Shown in pieces: positions 26,135 through 34,880 of a stretch of 64,000 bases of DNA. Made by a program: the position numbers and the translations under genes. Under the pieces are notes generated by a model, which searched no databases, was not told the origin of the DNA, and worked only from the letters and a program-made list of their open reading frames with translations. This stretch comes from Rhizobium sp. ZPR4 (lineage in GTDB: Bacteria > Pseudomonadota > Alphaproteobacteria > Rhizobiales > Rhizobiaceae). How positions within the stretch are numbered: position 1 is the stretch's first letter; the number at the start of each line of letters is the position of its first letter. The DNA lies in NCBI RefSeq assembly GCF_040215725.1, contig NZ_CP157970.1, positions 62,001 to 126,000 on the forward strand. The letters are read 5' to 3'.

Positions 26135-27388
26135 ATGATGGAAACCTTGCCGAAGGAACCAACGCCCGACACACGACGGACGGAGCCGGTCGAGATCATT
26201 GGCAAGGCAAAAATTATCCGCTCGATCTACGAGGGGCGTGACATCATGCCCCTGTGGAACGATCTCCTTTGCCGGGTGACAGCTGATCATTCCGATGCTG
26301 CAGCTTTCCTTGACCTGTCGATTATCATGAATTCGGTAGGCCAAACCAGCGATGCCGCGATCGCCCAAAAGGCTGCGCTTCGGCTTTCGAAGACCTACCG
26401 GCTAACATTCGGCCGTGGCACCGGCCTCAACGTCCTCGTCCTCGTCGCAAAAGGCGACTTCACAGCTAACACGCCGATCGAGCTGCTGTTGGAAGAATCA
26501 AACGCCAACATGCTGCTCCACTATGTCGATGCGGATACGGCCAACCTTGATGACATCCCGGATCATGACGTCGCCTTTGTCGCCGTTGCCGAATCGACCG
26601 ACAATCTGCCTGTGCTGCACAATCTCCAAAGATTGCTGCAGGACTGGCGCGGCCCAATAATGAACAATACGCCGCGCGTTGTCATGGGTTTGTCTCGCGA
26701 CGGCGTCGCCGAAGCGCTCCGTGAAGGAGTTGCTGTAGTGACGCCGGCCATCGCGCGAATTTCCAGAGACGTGCTTCAGGATATCGCCAATGGCGTATTG
26801 GCTTTGGAGACCGCCACCGGTATCGGCAGCTACCCGTTCATTGTCCGCCCGCTCGACACCCATGCCGGCCATGGCATGGAAAAAATCGACGACCCCGCGC
26901 AATTGTGTGGCTTCTTGGAGGCGCATCCCGACCCGCTATTTTATGTCGCTTCATTCATCGATTACAGAGGCGAGGATGGCAAGTTCCGCAAGCAACGTGT
27001 CGCCTTTATTGACGGTAATGCCTACGCCAGCCATATGGCTGTCTCCGAGCACTGGATGGTGCATTACCAGAACGCCGGCATGTCGCATTTCGAGGACCGG
27101 CGTGCTGAGGAAGCCGCTTGGATGGAGCGTTTCGACGAGGACTTCGCTATCCGCCACGCAAACGCCTTCGCTGAGCTCGGCCGGTGTTTCGGACTGGACT
27201 ATTTTGCCATCGACTGCGCCGAATTGCCCGATGGCCGCCTGCTGGTGTTCGAGGCTGATGTGGGGATGTACGTCCACTGGATGGATTCCGTGGAGTTGTT
27301 TCCCTATAAGGAGCAGGTGATGAAGAAGTTATTTCGAGCGTTTGAAGCCGCCCTGGAGCAGCGTGCTCGGCAACGCGACCAGTGTTAG
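26135..27388 (+). CDS. ATP-grasp ligase-like protein, second copy of the family at 10.6 kb
   Basis: 417 residues. Residues 1-90 are helical and TPR-like (ADHSDAAAFLDLSIIMNSVG, QTSDAAIAQKAALRLSKTY). The C-terminal ATP-grasp part reads FIVRPLDTHAGHGMEKIDD (ATP-binding glycine loop), KFRKQRVAFIDGNAYASHMA and GLDYFAIDCAELPDGRLLVF with EADVGMYVHWMD. Here the metal-ligand region is E-A-D-V where the 10.6 kb paralogue has E-A-N-A, so a metal ligand differs. The HWMVHY/NWMVHY core and the overall order show common ancestry. Such ligases can make peptide-like bonds; a link to the phosphonate genes in the same island is only a hypothesis. Confidence 0.75.
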   Translation: MMETLPKEPTPDTRRTEPVEIIGKAKIIRSIYEGRDIMPLWNDLLCRVTADHSDAAAFLDLSIIMNSVGQTSDAAIAQKAALRLSKTYRLTFGRGTGLNVLVLVAKGDFTANTPIELLLEESNANMLLHYVDADTANLDDIPDHDVAFVAVAESTDNLPVLHNLQRLLQDWRGPIMNNTPRVVMGLSRDGVAEALREGVAVVTPAIARISRDVLQDIANGVLALETATGIGSYPFIVRPLDTHAGHGMEKIDDPAQLCGFLEAHPDPLFYVASFIDYRGEDGKFRKQRVAFIDGNAYASHMAVSEHWMVHYQNAGMSHFEDRRAEEAAWMERFDEDFAIRHANAFAELGRCFGLDYFAIDCAELPDGRLLVFEADVGMYVHWMDSVELFPYKEQVMKKLFRAFEAALEQRARQRDQC

Positions 27389-27590
27389 AGCCACGAGCCA
27401 TCCGCGCCTGACGAATGAATCCGGCATATGTTGCAGCATTCTACAGAGCAGAAATCGAAACGAAAACAAGGTGGCGGCAGAGTAGATTATAGTTCCCTTT
27501 TGGGTAGTCGCGGGTTCACATTCCATCAAGAGCTTAAGTAAAGCTTCGCAAAACCTATTCAAAGGCCATTTAAGTATAAAGCTCGAGCAT

Positions 27591-27974
27591 CTAGTGAGGC
27601 TCATCGGCCGGTATATGCAGTGGGATGCCCGCTCTTTCGGCCGCTGCTCGCAGTCGTTTGTCTCTGGTCCACAAGGTTACTTTCTCCTCAAGGAGAACGG
27701 ACGCTAGCAGATGGGCATCTATGTAGCCAATACCCATGCTGAAAATGCCGTATCGATCGATCATCGTCATGACTTCGTCGTGCGTGGCGACAACAGCTCC
27801 GCGCTGAGCTATCAAAAAAGCAATGACGCTGCCGCGGTCCCGAAGGCTGCCAAGCGCCAACTCGCCGATCACGCTCGGATGGCAAAGTAGTCGATCGTCT
27901 TCGATTATCCTTAGTAGCTCGGCATCGCCATGTCGGAAATGATCAATCCAGATCGAGGTGTCTACTAATATCAC
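27591..27974 (-). CDS. vapC: VapC-type PIN-domain RNase toxin
   Basis: 127 residues, one PIN domain. Acidic residues for metal binding are at the expected places: MILVDTSIWIDHF (Asp5), PSVIGELALGS (Glu), GYIDAHLLAS (Asp) and LWTRDKRLR (Asp). The start overlaps the vapB stop by 4 bases, so the antitoxin is translated first. The expected activity is cleavage of specific RNAs, often initiator or other tRNAs, when free of VapB. Such pairs commonly stabilise mobile regions. Confidence 0.92.
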   Translation of the reverse strand: MILVDTSIWIDHFRHGDAELLRIIEDDRLLCHPSVIGELALGSLRDRGSVIAFLIAQRGAVVATHDEVMTMIDRYGIFSMGIGYIDAHLLASVLLEEKVTLWTRDKRLRAAAERAGIPLHIPADEPH

Positions 27975-28171
27975 TTAACCGCCGTGCTCCGACGGCGCGG
28001 AGCTGCCTCGGCATCCGGCATGGTTCCCCCAAGAGCGATGAGGCGTTTTCCGGACTCCACACGAACCAGCGTCTCCAACGCCTGGCGGACGAGTGCTGCG
28101 GTTTCTTTGGTGCCGGTCAATAATCTGGCCCTGTCCATGAGGGCGTCGTCGAGATTGATGGTTGAGCGCAT
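27971..28171 (-). CDS. vapB: VapB-type antitoxin
   Basis: 66 residues. MRSTINLDDALMDRARLLTG is the ribbon-helix-helix DNA-binding N-terminus of the VapB group that pairs with PIN toxins, followed by TAALVRQALETLVRVESGKR and a basic tail that would wrap the toxin. First gene of the pair; it should repress its own promoter together with VapC. Confidence 0.9.
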   Translation of the reverse strand: MRSTINLDDALMDRARLLTGTKETAALVRQALETLVRVESGKRLIALGGTMPDAEAAPRRRSTAVK

Positions 28172-28189
28172 CAGCTGGCCTCCGTGTTA

Positions 28190-28218
28190 TATGACGTCAG
28201 AAATAGCACCATTTGGTG
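28190..28218. promoter_or_regulatory. Candidate VapB operator palindromes
   Basis: Just upstream of vapB lie TGACGTCA (28192-28199, perfect 8-bp palindrome) and CACCA-TT-TGGTG (28207-28218). Autoregulatory ribbon-helix-helix antitoxins bind such paired palindromes near their own start. Confidence 0.4.
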
Positions 28219-28646
28219 ATTAAATCTACGCCTGCTTTCGCTTCCGTACACGGGACGTGGTCTACAAAAGTAAGGTAGCGCGACGCTCTCATTCCATAGG
28301 ATATTGGAATTGAGCCACGAAGTTGAAGCCGGTGCCATCGGTGCCTCGGCTCCGAAAATATTGCGGAGGTCCACGGTTCGTATCCCTTCAAGAGCTAAAC
28401 CCATAATTTCCGCTTCCATTGTAAAATCAGGCTTGGACGAAGCAACAGATCGGACGTGCCGCTGATTCGACAGTGATCCCATTCGATTCTCTTCTTCAAA
28501 TCGGACTTTGCGACCCCGAAGCAGGCATATCGGCTATAGTTGCCGTTATACAATACGCGCTTGGCCCGCATGAGCACGAATGAATTATCGTTTACAGGTG
28601 ATCGACAGGATCCGCCGGAGCTTTCAGTTGAAGCCGTTGCCAAGGC
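28219..28646. other. Gene-free interval between vapB and phnM
   Basis: No reading frame with a recognisable domain. Both flanking genes point left, so the right part is the 3' flank of phnM and the left part the vapBC promoter. No T-tailed terminator hairpin was found. Confidence 0.4.
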
Positions 28647-29789
28647 CTACAAATACTGCCGGCCGGCTACCCAGATATTCCGGATGATCGGGACGCCGTC
28701 GATCAGCCGGACTCTGATGAGATCGGCTTTTAATCCCGGCGAGATATGGCCGCGATCGTTGAAGCCGAGCAGGTCAGCAGGATTCTTTGTAACCATTGCG
28801 ACGGCTTCGGAAAGATCGAAGCCCTTGCTGGCCATCGAAAAGATGGCCTGTAGCAAGCTGCCGGGAACGTAGTCCGAGGTCAAGACGTCCAGGAGGCCGA
28901 GATGTGCGAGTTCGATTGCGCTGACATTGCCCGAATGCGAGCCTCCGAGGACGATATTCGGAGCACCCATCACGACCTTCATGTTAAGCTCGCGTGAGCG
29001 CCGCGCCGCTTCGATTGTTGTTGGAAATTCTGAGATCTTTATGCCTTCTGCGGACGACTCTTCAGCATCTGCTGCTGTCGTGTCATCATGGCTGGCCATA
29101 ATGATGCCCCGACTCCTGCAAAGCTCGCCGATCGTTGCCCTTCGATTTGGGACATGCTGTCTCTGGTATTCCTGCTTTTCTACGATGTAGGCGGTAAATT
29201 CATCTTCGTTCCACACCCGCGCATTCTTTTTTCGCCGAAACTCGCGGTAGAGTTCTAGATTATGCCATTGCCGCTGCCCCGGCGTATGGTCCATGATGCT
29301 GACAAGCTTGATGTCAGGATTGTCCAAATGGCGCTCCACCATATCGGGCAACACCGGATCGGAAAGTTCGCATCTGAAGTGAAAATAATGATCAGCCTTT
29401 AAGAGGCCTGCCGCACGTGCTTGGATCATCTTGGGGATGACCTCGTTCAGCATGGCAGCTCGATTGCCGCCACTGTCGTAGTCTCCGAGCGAAAGCGCAT
29501 CAAGGACGGTGGTAATGCCGCTGCCCAAGAGCTGCCAATCATGAGCCAGAACAGCCGCTAGCATAGATGGCCAACGCACGCCCGGTCGAGGGTGAGCGTA
29601 GTGTTCTATATTGTCAGTGTGTATGTCGATTAGGCCTGGCAACAAGAAGTCGCCCTCGCAGTCAAAGACATCAGCGCGCTCGTGAGGCACCGGATGAGGT
29701 GCGGAAAGCATGCCGTCACTGATCTCTATATTCCCGTCCATGACGCAATCTGCGTGAACGATCCGTGCATTGACTAGCCGCAAATTCAT
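28647..29789 (-). CDS. phnM: PhnM-like alpha-D-ribose 1-methylphosphonate 5-triphosphate diphosphatase
   Basis: 380 residues, amidohydrolase fold and the normal PhnM length. Metal-binding and family motifs: LLPGLIDIHTDNIEHYAHPR (HxD region with the PhnM-typical TDNIEHH/Y), DHYFHFRCELS, SIMDHTPGQRQW, MASHDDTTAADAEESSAEGI and LTSDYVPGSLLQAIF. In the C-P lyase pathway PhnM releases pyrophosphate from the ribosyl phosphonate triphosphate. None of the other C-P lyase genes is in the window, so it is an orphan here or serves another route. Its ATG overlaps the stop of the DeoR-type regulator. Confidence 0.9.
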   Translation of the reverse strand: MNLRLVNARIVHADCVMDGNIEISDGMLSAPHPVPHERADVFDCEGDFLLPGLIDIHTDNIEHYAHPRPGVRWPSMLAAVLAHDWQLLGSGITTVLDALSLGDYDSGGNRAAMLNEVIPKMIQARAAGLLKADHYFHFRCELSDPVLPDMVERHLDNPDIKLVSIMDHTPGQRQWHNLELYREFRRKKNARVWNEDEFTAYIVEKQEYQRQHVPNRRATIGELCRSRGIIMASHDDTTAADAEESSAEGIKISEFPTTIEAARRSRELNMKVVMGAPNIVLGGSHSGNVSAIELAHLGLLDVLTSDYVPGSLLQAIFSMASKGFDLSEAVAMVTKNPADLLGFNDRGHISPGLKADLIRVRLIDGVPIIRNIWVAGRQYL

Positions 29790-30661
29790 TTGTTCTTGGC
29801 CTCGGTTATCGTTCGCTCATCTTCCGGAGAGATTTCATGGTCCGTCGGTAAGAGGACGGTAACGCCGTTCTCAGCTAATGCGGCGGCCATCTCAGGCGGC
29901 GGCAATTGATCGGTAGACAAATAGTCGACTTGATCCAATGTCATGATGACGTGCGCATCTCTGCGCTCGAACTTTGTGCTGTCCAATACAATGGCGACCT
30001 GATGTGATCTGGAAACCAGCATATCCGCAAGAACGGCATGGGATTTGGTCGGCGCGAGGATACCGTCGACCGGGCTCGCGCCGGTCGCGCCGAGCACGCA
30101 CAGATCGAATAGACGACCTTCGAGGGCCGCCAATACTTCATAACCGCCGACTGTCCGATATTTGGGGCTCACAATCCCGCCGAGCAAGGTGACGATGCAA
30201 CGGCCGGAGGCAGCGGCAACAACGGCGATATCGATCATGTCAGTCGTAATCGTTAGATTTTTGCCCGTTTTGGCAAGTTCTTCCGCAACCATAAGCATTG
30301 TGGAGCTTGCGCCCAAATAGACGTTCATATCGTCCGCAAACAGCGCCATTGCCGCCTTCGCGGTTTGACGCTTTTTTGCCCGGTCCAGTTCCAGGCGATC
30401 ATCGATCGGTTTCCGCGCTGTAAGATCGAACATTCGAACCGGGGTGGCCCCGCCGTGCACGCGTCGGAGCCGCCCATCATGTTCCAGAGCGCGTATGTCG
30501 CGGCGAATCGTTTCCAGTGAGACGTCGAAGCGCTTTGCAAAATCGCTAACGACGATAGTCTCGCCTCTATCGATAAGCGAAAGGATGCTTTGCCGACGTG
30601 AAGCTCCCAATATGGTCGCCTGCTTCGCAGAGCGGTTTTTACGAGTGCCCGTTATCGTCAT
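29786..30661 (-). CDS. DeoR family transcriptional regulator of phnM
   Basis: 291 residues from ATG 30661; the longer open frame upstream has no matching domain. The N-terminal helix-turn-helix reads SRRQSILSLIDRGETIVVSD, then VSLETIRRDIRALEHDGRLR and RVHGGA, the classic DeoR signature. The C-terminal DeoRC sensor domain (LYLGASSTM-like VYLGASSTMLMVAEEL, LLGGIVSPKYRTVGGYEVL) binds phosphorylated sugars or similar ligands. Overlap with phnM (ATGA) indicates joint expression. A phosphoribosyl compound is a reasonable effector guess. Confidence 0.88.
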   Translation of the reverse strand: MTITGTRKNRSAKQATILGASRRQSILSLIDRGETIVVSDFAKRFDVSLETIRRDIRALEHDGRLRRVHGGATPVRMFDLTARKPIDDRLELDRAKKRQTAKAAMALFADDMNVYLGASSTMLMVAEELAKTGKNLTITTDMIDIAVVAAASGRCIVTLLGGIVSPKYRTVGGYEVLAALEGRLFDLCVLGATGASPVDGILAPTKSHAVLADMLVSRSHQVAIVLDSTKFERRDAHVIMTLDQVDYLSTDQLPPPEMAAALAENGVTVLLPTDHEISPEDERTITEAKNK

Positions 30662-30865
30662 GCTGCGTCCCGTTGACTGCACTACTGGTAGCGCAATAGT
30701 CGTGACGTGCATGTGACAAACAGCGTTCTTTTGCCCGAATTTGTGGGAAAATGGGAAGGCTAGGACGTTGATGGCGTAGCATTCTGAACTTGCTTGTAGT
30801 TTTGCAAATCCGATCGTGGCGATGGAGTGGTACAAACAATTGAGCGATACCGATACCTTCAGCGC

Positions 30866-31435
30866 CTATGACTTTGTGGGTTGCGCTGCACGTGGCCGCA
30901 TCTTGATCGGATGAGGGCTTAGAAGCTTGAATTCAGCATCGTGATAAATCAGCGGCGCTACGTGACTTCCGAGGTTTATTCCATGCACATCGGCGACTGC
31001 GATCGAATCTGAACGGCAGTCATGCAGATGGACGACTTCGCATTCCAGCGAGAACATCGCCTCGCTTAACACCGGCACCGACCCCATACCTTGTGACCAA
31101 TGACCGCAACGAAAGCGGTCTTCTCCATGCGAACCGTTCCGTCCCGCGAATACCTCTGCCAGAGCATGTTGAGCCGAGTGCAGAACATTGATTGAGAAGT
31201 TGGAACCGACATCGAAATAGGATTTTGCCGAGGTCGCGCGTCCGATACAGATGACGATGGATGGAGGCGTGGTTGAAAGGCAGCAATAAGATGTTGCCGT
31301 AAAGCCGACACGGCCGTGACCGCCACCGGCTGCAACAATTGCGACTGTATTGGCGCATCGGCGCATTGTCTTGCGAAACAACTCTTGAAAACTTCCTGCT
31401 TCGCCGTTGCCAATGTTATTGGGCTGAGCATACAT
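30866..31435 (-). CDS. Flavin reductase (NtaB/HpaC-like), partner of the monooxygenase
   Basis: 189 residues from the ATG at 31435, supported by AAGGAGAT upstream. The flavin-reductase-like split-barrel fold is seen in CANTVAIVAAGGGHGRVGFT, ATSYCCLSTTPPSIVICIGR and FSINVLHSAQHALAEVFAG. It supplies reduced FMN to a two-component monooxygenase. The start overlaps the end of the monooxygenase gene by 20 bases, so the two are coupled. Confidence 0.85.
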   Translation of the reverse strand: MYAQPNNIGNGEAGSFQELFRKTMRRCANTVAIVAAGGGHGRVGFTATSYCCLSTTPPSIVICIGRATSAKSYFDVGSNFSINVLHSAQHALAEVFAGRNGSHGEDRFRCGHWSQGMGSVPVLSEAMFSLECEVVHLHDCRSDSIAVADVHGINLGSHVAPLIYHDAEFKLLSPHPIKMRPRAAQPTKS

Positions 31436-32777
31436 TGGAGATCTCCTTAAATCGGCTTTCGGGGCGCCCGAGTTGAAGATTGTCGCGCAACGTGTCGCCG
31501 ACAAAGCCTCTACGGAAGAGGCCACGATCTTGGAGAATTGGAACAACTTCGCAGCAGAACGTGGAGAGGTCGTCGGGTAGAACCGCCGGCATAACGTTGA
31601 ACCCGTCCGCAATACCCTGATCGAACATGAACTGGAGGCGGTCCGCGACTTGAGTTGCCGTTCCGACGATATGGTTGTGCCCACGTCCAACTGAAACGAG
31701 GTCGATGAAGCCGCCGATCGTAAGCTTCCTCTCGCCGGCGATCTGAAGCAAGATTTTCTGTCTGCCCTTCATCAATTCGGTTTGAACCAGATTTGTCGGC
31801 AGCGGCGCGTCGATTTCATAGTCGCGCAAGTCCACCACTCCGCCCAGAACCTGATTTGCCATTTCGACGCCGACCTCATAATGGGTCAGGGATTGAAGCA
31901 CATCTAGACGCTCTCGGGCCTCGCGCTCGCTTTGGCCGACAATGGGAACAATGCCAGGCATGACGACAAGGTCGGTCCGTTTACGGCCGAATCCGACGGC
32001 AATCGTCTTGATTCGATCGTAATAGTTTCGGGCCTCTTCAGGCGATTGCATGGCGGTGAAGATCACCTCTCCATATTTGGCCGCGAATTCGAGGCCAGCC
32101 GTCGAGGTCCCGGCTTGAACGAGGACCGGATGACCCTGGACAGGCCGCGCAATATTCAACGGACCTCGGACTTTGAAGCGTTCGCCCGTATGTTCGACAA
32201 AGTGAAGCTTGCTTATGTCGGCGTAAACGCCGGACAGCTTGTCGCGCGGGAATGCATTGTCCTCCCAACTATCCCACAGTGCGGTGACAACCTCGAGGAA
32301 TTCGTGGGCTCGCGCGTAGCGGTCATCATGACCCGGATGGGATTGATGGCTGAAATTCAACGCCTCAAGCGGATTGGATGATGTCACGATATTCCATCCA
32401 GCCCTGCCATTGCTCAGATGATCCAGCGAGGCGAACTTTCGGGCGATATGATAGGGCTCGTTATATGTGGTCGTCGCCGTTGCGACGAGGCCGACATTCT
32501 TAGTCGTCACGGCGAGCGCGGACATCAATGTTATCGGTTCGAAACTGTCGTTGCGCGCCACATGCGCGACGACACTTTTCCTTGTCTCCCTTATGCCGGC
32601 GGAGTCCGGGACAAAAAGGAAGTGAAACGCCGCATGTTCAGCAAGTTTTGCCTGCTCCAGGTAGCGTCCAAAGTTCGCACCGCCATCGACAAATGCGGTG
32701 GGATATCTCCAGCCGGCCTCGTGGTGGCCGGTCTGGTTTAAAAACAAAGCGAGGGTCATTTGAGCTCGATCAGTCAA
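31416..32777 (-). CDS. NtaA/SnaA/DszA-type FMN-dependent monooxygenase (LLM class)
   Basis: 453 residues, the usual length of this group. Motifs: GWRYPTAFVDGGANFGRYLE, EPITLMSALAVTTKNVGLVA, then TYNEPYHIARKFASLDHLSN and GRAGWNIVTSSNPLEALNF, which is the NtaA-group signature, then HPVLVQAGTSTAGLEFAAKY. These enzymes oxidise aminopolycarboxylates, sulfur heterocycles or related C-N/C-S compounds using FMNH2 from the partner reductase just downstream. In this island an unusual phosphonate or amine substrate is possible but not shown. Its own AT-rich promoter region lies upstream. Confidence 0.9.
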   Translation of the reverse strand: MTDRAQMTLALFLNQTGHHEAGWRYPTAFVDGGANFGRYLEQAKLAEHAAFHFLFVPDSAGIRETRKSVVAHVARNDSFEPITLMSALAVTTKNVGLVATATTTYNEPYHIARKFASLDHLSNGRAGWNIVTSSNPLEALNFSHQSHPGHDDRYARAHEFLEVVTALWDSWEDNAFPRDKLSGVYADISKLHFVEHTGERFKVRGPLNIARPVQGHPVLVQAGTSTAGLEFAAKYGEVIFTAMQSPEEARNYYDRIKTIAVGFGRKRTDLVVMPGIVPIVGQSEREARERLDVLQSLTHYEVGVEMANQVLGGVVDLRDYEIDAPLPTNLVQTELMKGRQKILLQIAGERKLTIGGFIDLVSVGRGHNHIVGTATQVADRLQFMFDQGIADGFNVMPAVLPDDLSTFCCEVVPILQDRGLFRRGFVGDTLRDNLQLGRPESRFKEISNVCSAQ

Positions 32778-33041
32778 AGCATCCTCCTCGATTCTGCTGG
32801 CGAGCCGCTCTCTCCGAACCTTGACGAGAGCCTTCTTGAAGGAGCGGTATGATGTATAAAGTCACGCAGCCGAAGTCGCGTCAATTATATAATATAAATA
32901 TACCAAAGTATACTTGGAAATATCCGAATATAATCGCGATATATTGCAGATATAAATTCAGCTGAAGGAGTTGTGCCGTGCAAGGGCGGTTCCACCTCCG
33001 CATCCTTCATGAGCCCTTAGGCTCTGGTTGAGAGAAGCTGT
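32778..33041 (-). promoter_or_regulatory. AT-rich promoter region of the monooxygenase operon
   Basis: 264 bases between the ABC permease stop and the monooxygenase start. Bases 32880-32960 are markedly AT-rich and hold the perfect palindrome AAGTATACTT (32906-32915) and repeated GATATA/TATATC words (GCGATATATTGCAGATATA near 32936-32954). Similar TATATC/GATATA words occur at 47.75-47.85 kb. Probable promoter and regulator-binding area; no -35/-10 pair was fixed. Confidence 0.45.
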
Positions 33042-33938
33042 TTAGCGGCCAGGCACGTCAAGTCGATCACGGAGCCAATCGCCAATGATCGAAATGGACA
33101 ATGTAATCAAAACGATCGCAAGACTGGGTACAAGAACGAGCCAGGGTGCAGATTGTAGGTACTCACGTGCTAGTCCAACCATGCTGCCCAGGCTCGGCAT
33201 GGGGGGCTGCACCCCAAGCCCTAAAAACGACAGGCTGGATTCAAGCAAAATCACCTCCGGTAGGTTGAGGGTCATTGCGACGATCAAAGTGGATGCCACA
33301 TTCGGCAAAACATGCCTGACATACACGCGCAACGGCGACGCGCCGAGGTCGAAGACGGCCAGTGAATAGCCTTGCTCCATGGCGGAGATGGCAACACCCC
33401 GTGACAATCGGGCGATGCGCTCCCAGCCAAAGAGACCGAGAAGCAGCGTAAACAGAGTAAGGCCGTTGCCAAAGAACGCCAGAATTGTGATCGCCACGAT
33501 CATGAACGGCAAAGCAGCTTGGATATCGATCATCATTAGGATTGCCTGCTCGACGCGCCCACGAAAATGAGCTGCTGCAAAGCCGCTGACGATACCGAGC
33601 GTTGCCGCGATCAGCGTCGAAATGACCGCGATCGATAGGCTTATTCTTACGGACATCATCAGGCGGGACAGGACGTCACGCCCGAGTTGATCCGTGCCCA
33701 ACATGTGTTTCCAAGTGCCGGCTTGACTGAACGCGGGTGGAATCAGTCGCATCCGCAAGTCCATCGATGCGATATCATAGGGTGCGAGGGCCGTCGCACC
33801 TATCGCAATAAACGCCATTAACAGAATTGCGACGAACGCCAGCAACACAGGCAATGGAAAATGGCCGCGGACAAAAGATCTTGATGCGCTGATGGCTCCG
33901 ATCTTCCTGCCTGCGGTGGGTGAGGCCCGATTTGTCAT
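33042..33938 (-). CDS. Dipeptide/oligopeptide-type ABC transporter permease (DppC/OppC-like)
   Basis: 298 residues with about six membrane helices. HMLGTDQLGRDVLSRLMMSV is the DppC/OppC N-terminal signature, and the EAA loop is RGVAISAMEQGYSLAVFDLG with HVLPNVASTLIVAMTL; the end ESSLSFLGLGVQPPMPSLGS is also typical. It forms the permease pair with the DppB-like protein (4-base overlap). Last gene of the importer operon. Confidence 0.93.
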   Translation of the reverse strand: MTNRASPTAGRKIGAISASRSFVRGHFPLPVLLAFVAILLMAFIAIGATALAPYDIASMDLRMRLIPPAFSQAGTWKHMLGTDQLGRDVLSRLMMSVRISLSIAVISTLIAATLGIVSGFAAAHFRGRVEQAILMMIDIQAALPFMIVAITILAFFGNGLTLFTLLLGLFGWERIARLSRGVAISAMEQGYSLAVFDLGASPLRVYVRHVLPNVASTLIVAMTLNLPEVILLESSLSFLGLGVQPPMPSLGSMVGLAREYLQSAPWLVLVPSLAIVLITLSISIIGDWLRDRLDVPGR

Positions 33939-34873
33939 CGTCGCGCTCCGGATGTCGCTTGCCGCCTCATGCGCGGATCAACAAGACCATATAAGAGATC
34001 CACGCCAAAATTTGCCAAAACCATAGAAAAGCCGACAAACAGAAGAATCGATTGTACTACCGCTAGATCGCGATTTGCGACCGAGGTCACCAGCAATCGG
34101 CCGACGCCAGGCCAGGAGAATACACTCTCGATGACGACAGCCCCTGCGACCGAACTGCCGATCATCAGTCCAACGATCGTTATGATCGGGATCGCGGCGT
34201 TCGGAAGGACATGAAAGAGAACAATCCGTCGGCGCGGAATTCCTTTGATGATCGCCGCCCTGACATATGGCTGACTTAAAACATCGCTCACGGCAGATCG
34301 CGTGTAGCGGGCAAGCGTGGCGGCGCCGAATAGCCCCAAGGTCGCGACGGGTAGCAGTGCGTGCTTGATCGACCCGGCTCCCCCGGAAGGCAGCCAGCCA
34401 AGCTCGACGGAGAACACCATGATCAAGCACAGGCCGACGACGAAACCCGGCACCGCAAGTCCGAATATGGCTGAGGTCATCAATAGCTGATCGACCCAAC
34501 TGCCACGCCGAAGCGCGCTAAAAGTACCCGCCGGCACGCCAATGGCCATCTTGACGATAAGAGCGGGAATCGCGATCGCCAGGGTTGCGGGAATTCGTTC
34601 CCAGACAACTGTGAAGGCCGGCCGGCCGTCGAGCATCGATCGACCGAAGTCTCCGGCGAATATCGCAGCGATGTAATGAAGGTATTGCGCAAGCATCGAC
34701 TGATTCAATCCCCAGTCTCGTCGGAATTCATCGACCGCCGCAGCCGAGGCGTCCAGGCCAAGTATGTTGATTGCGGGATCGCCGGACAGTCTGAGCACCA
34801 CGAATGCAAATGTCACAACCAGCAAAAGCGTTGCGACGGCTCGGCTCAATCGAATTGCAATATAAAGCAACAT
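33935..34873 (-). CDS. Dipeptide/oligopeptide-type ABC transporter permease (DppB/OppB-like)
   Basis: 312 residues from the ATG at 34873. The frame is open further upstream, but that text overlaps the preceding ATPase gene and is not permease-like. Typical DppB features: RLSRAVATLLLVVTFAFVVL (first helix), GDPAINILG, LPVATLGLFGAATLARYTRS and the EAA loop YVRAAIIKGIPRRRIVLFHV. Ends overlapping dppC-like by 4 bases. Confidence 0.92.
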   Translation of the reverse strand: MLLYIAIRLSRAVATLLLVVTFAFVVLRLSGDPAINILGLDASAAAVDEFRRDWGLNQSMLAQYLHYIAAIFAGDFGRSMLDGRPAFTVVWERIPATLAIAIPALIVKMAIGVPAGTFSALRRGSWVDQLLMTSAIFGLAVPGFVVGLCLIMVFSVELGWLPSGGAGSIKHALLPVATLGLFGAATLARYTRSAVSDVLSQPYVRAAIIKGIPRRRIVLFHVLPNAAIPIITIVGLMIGSSVAGAVVIESVFSWPGVGRLLVTSVANRDLAVVQSILLFVGFSMVLANFGVDLLYGLVDPRMRRQATSGARR

Positions 34874-34880
34874 GTGGCTC

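Noticed and set aside
28647..29789. PhnM taken as evidence for a C-P lyase operon here
   Set aside because: No phnG, H, I, J, K or L gene is present in the window.
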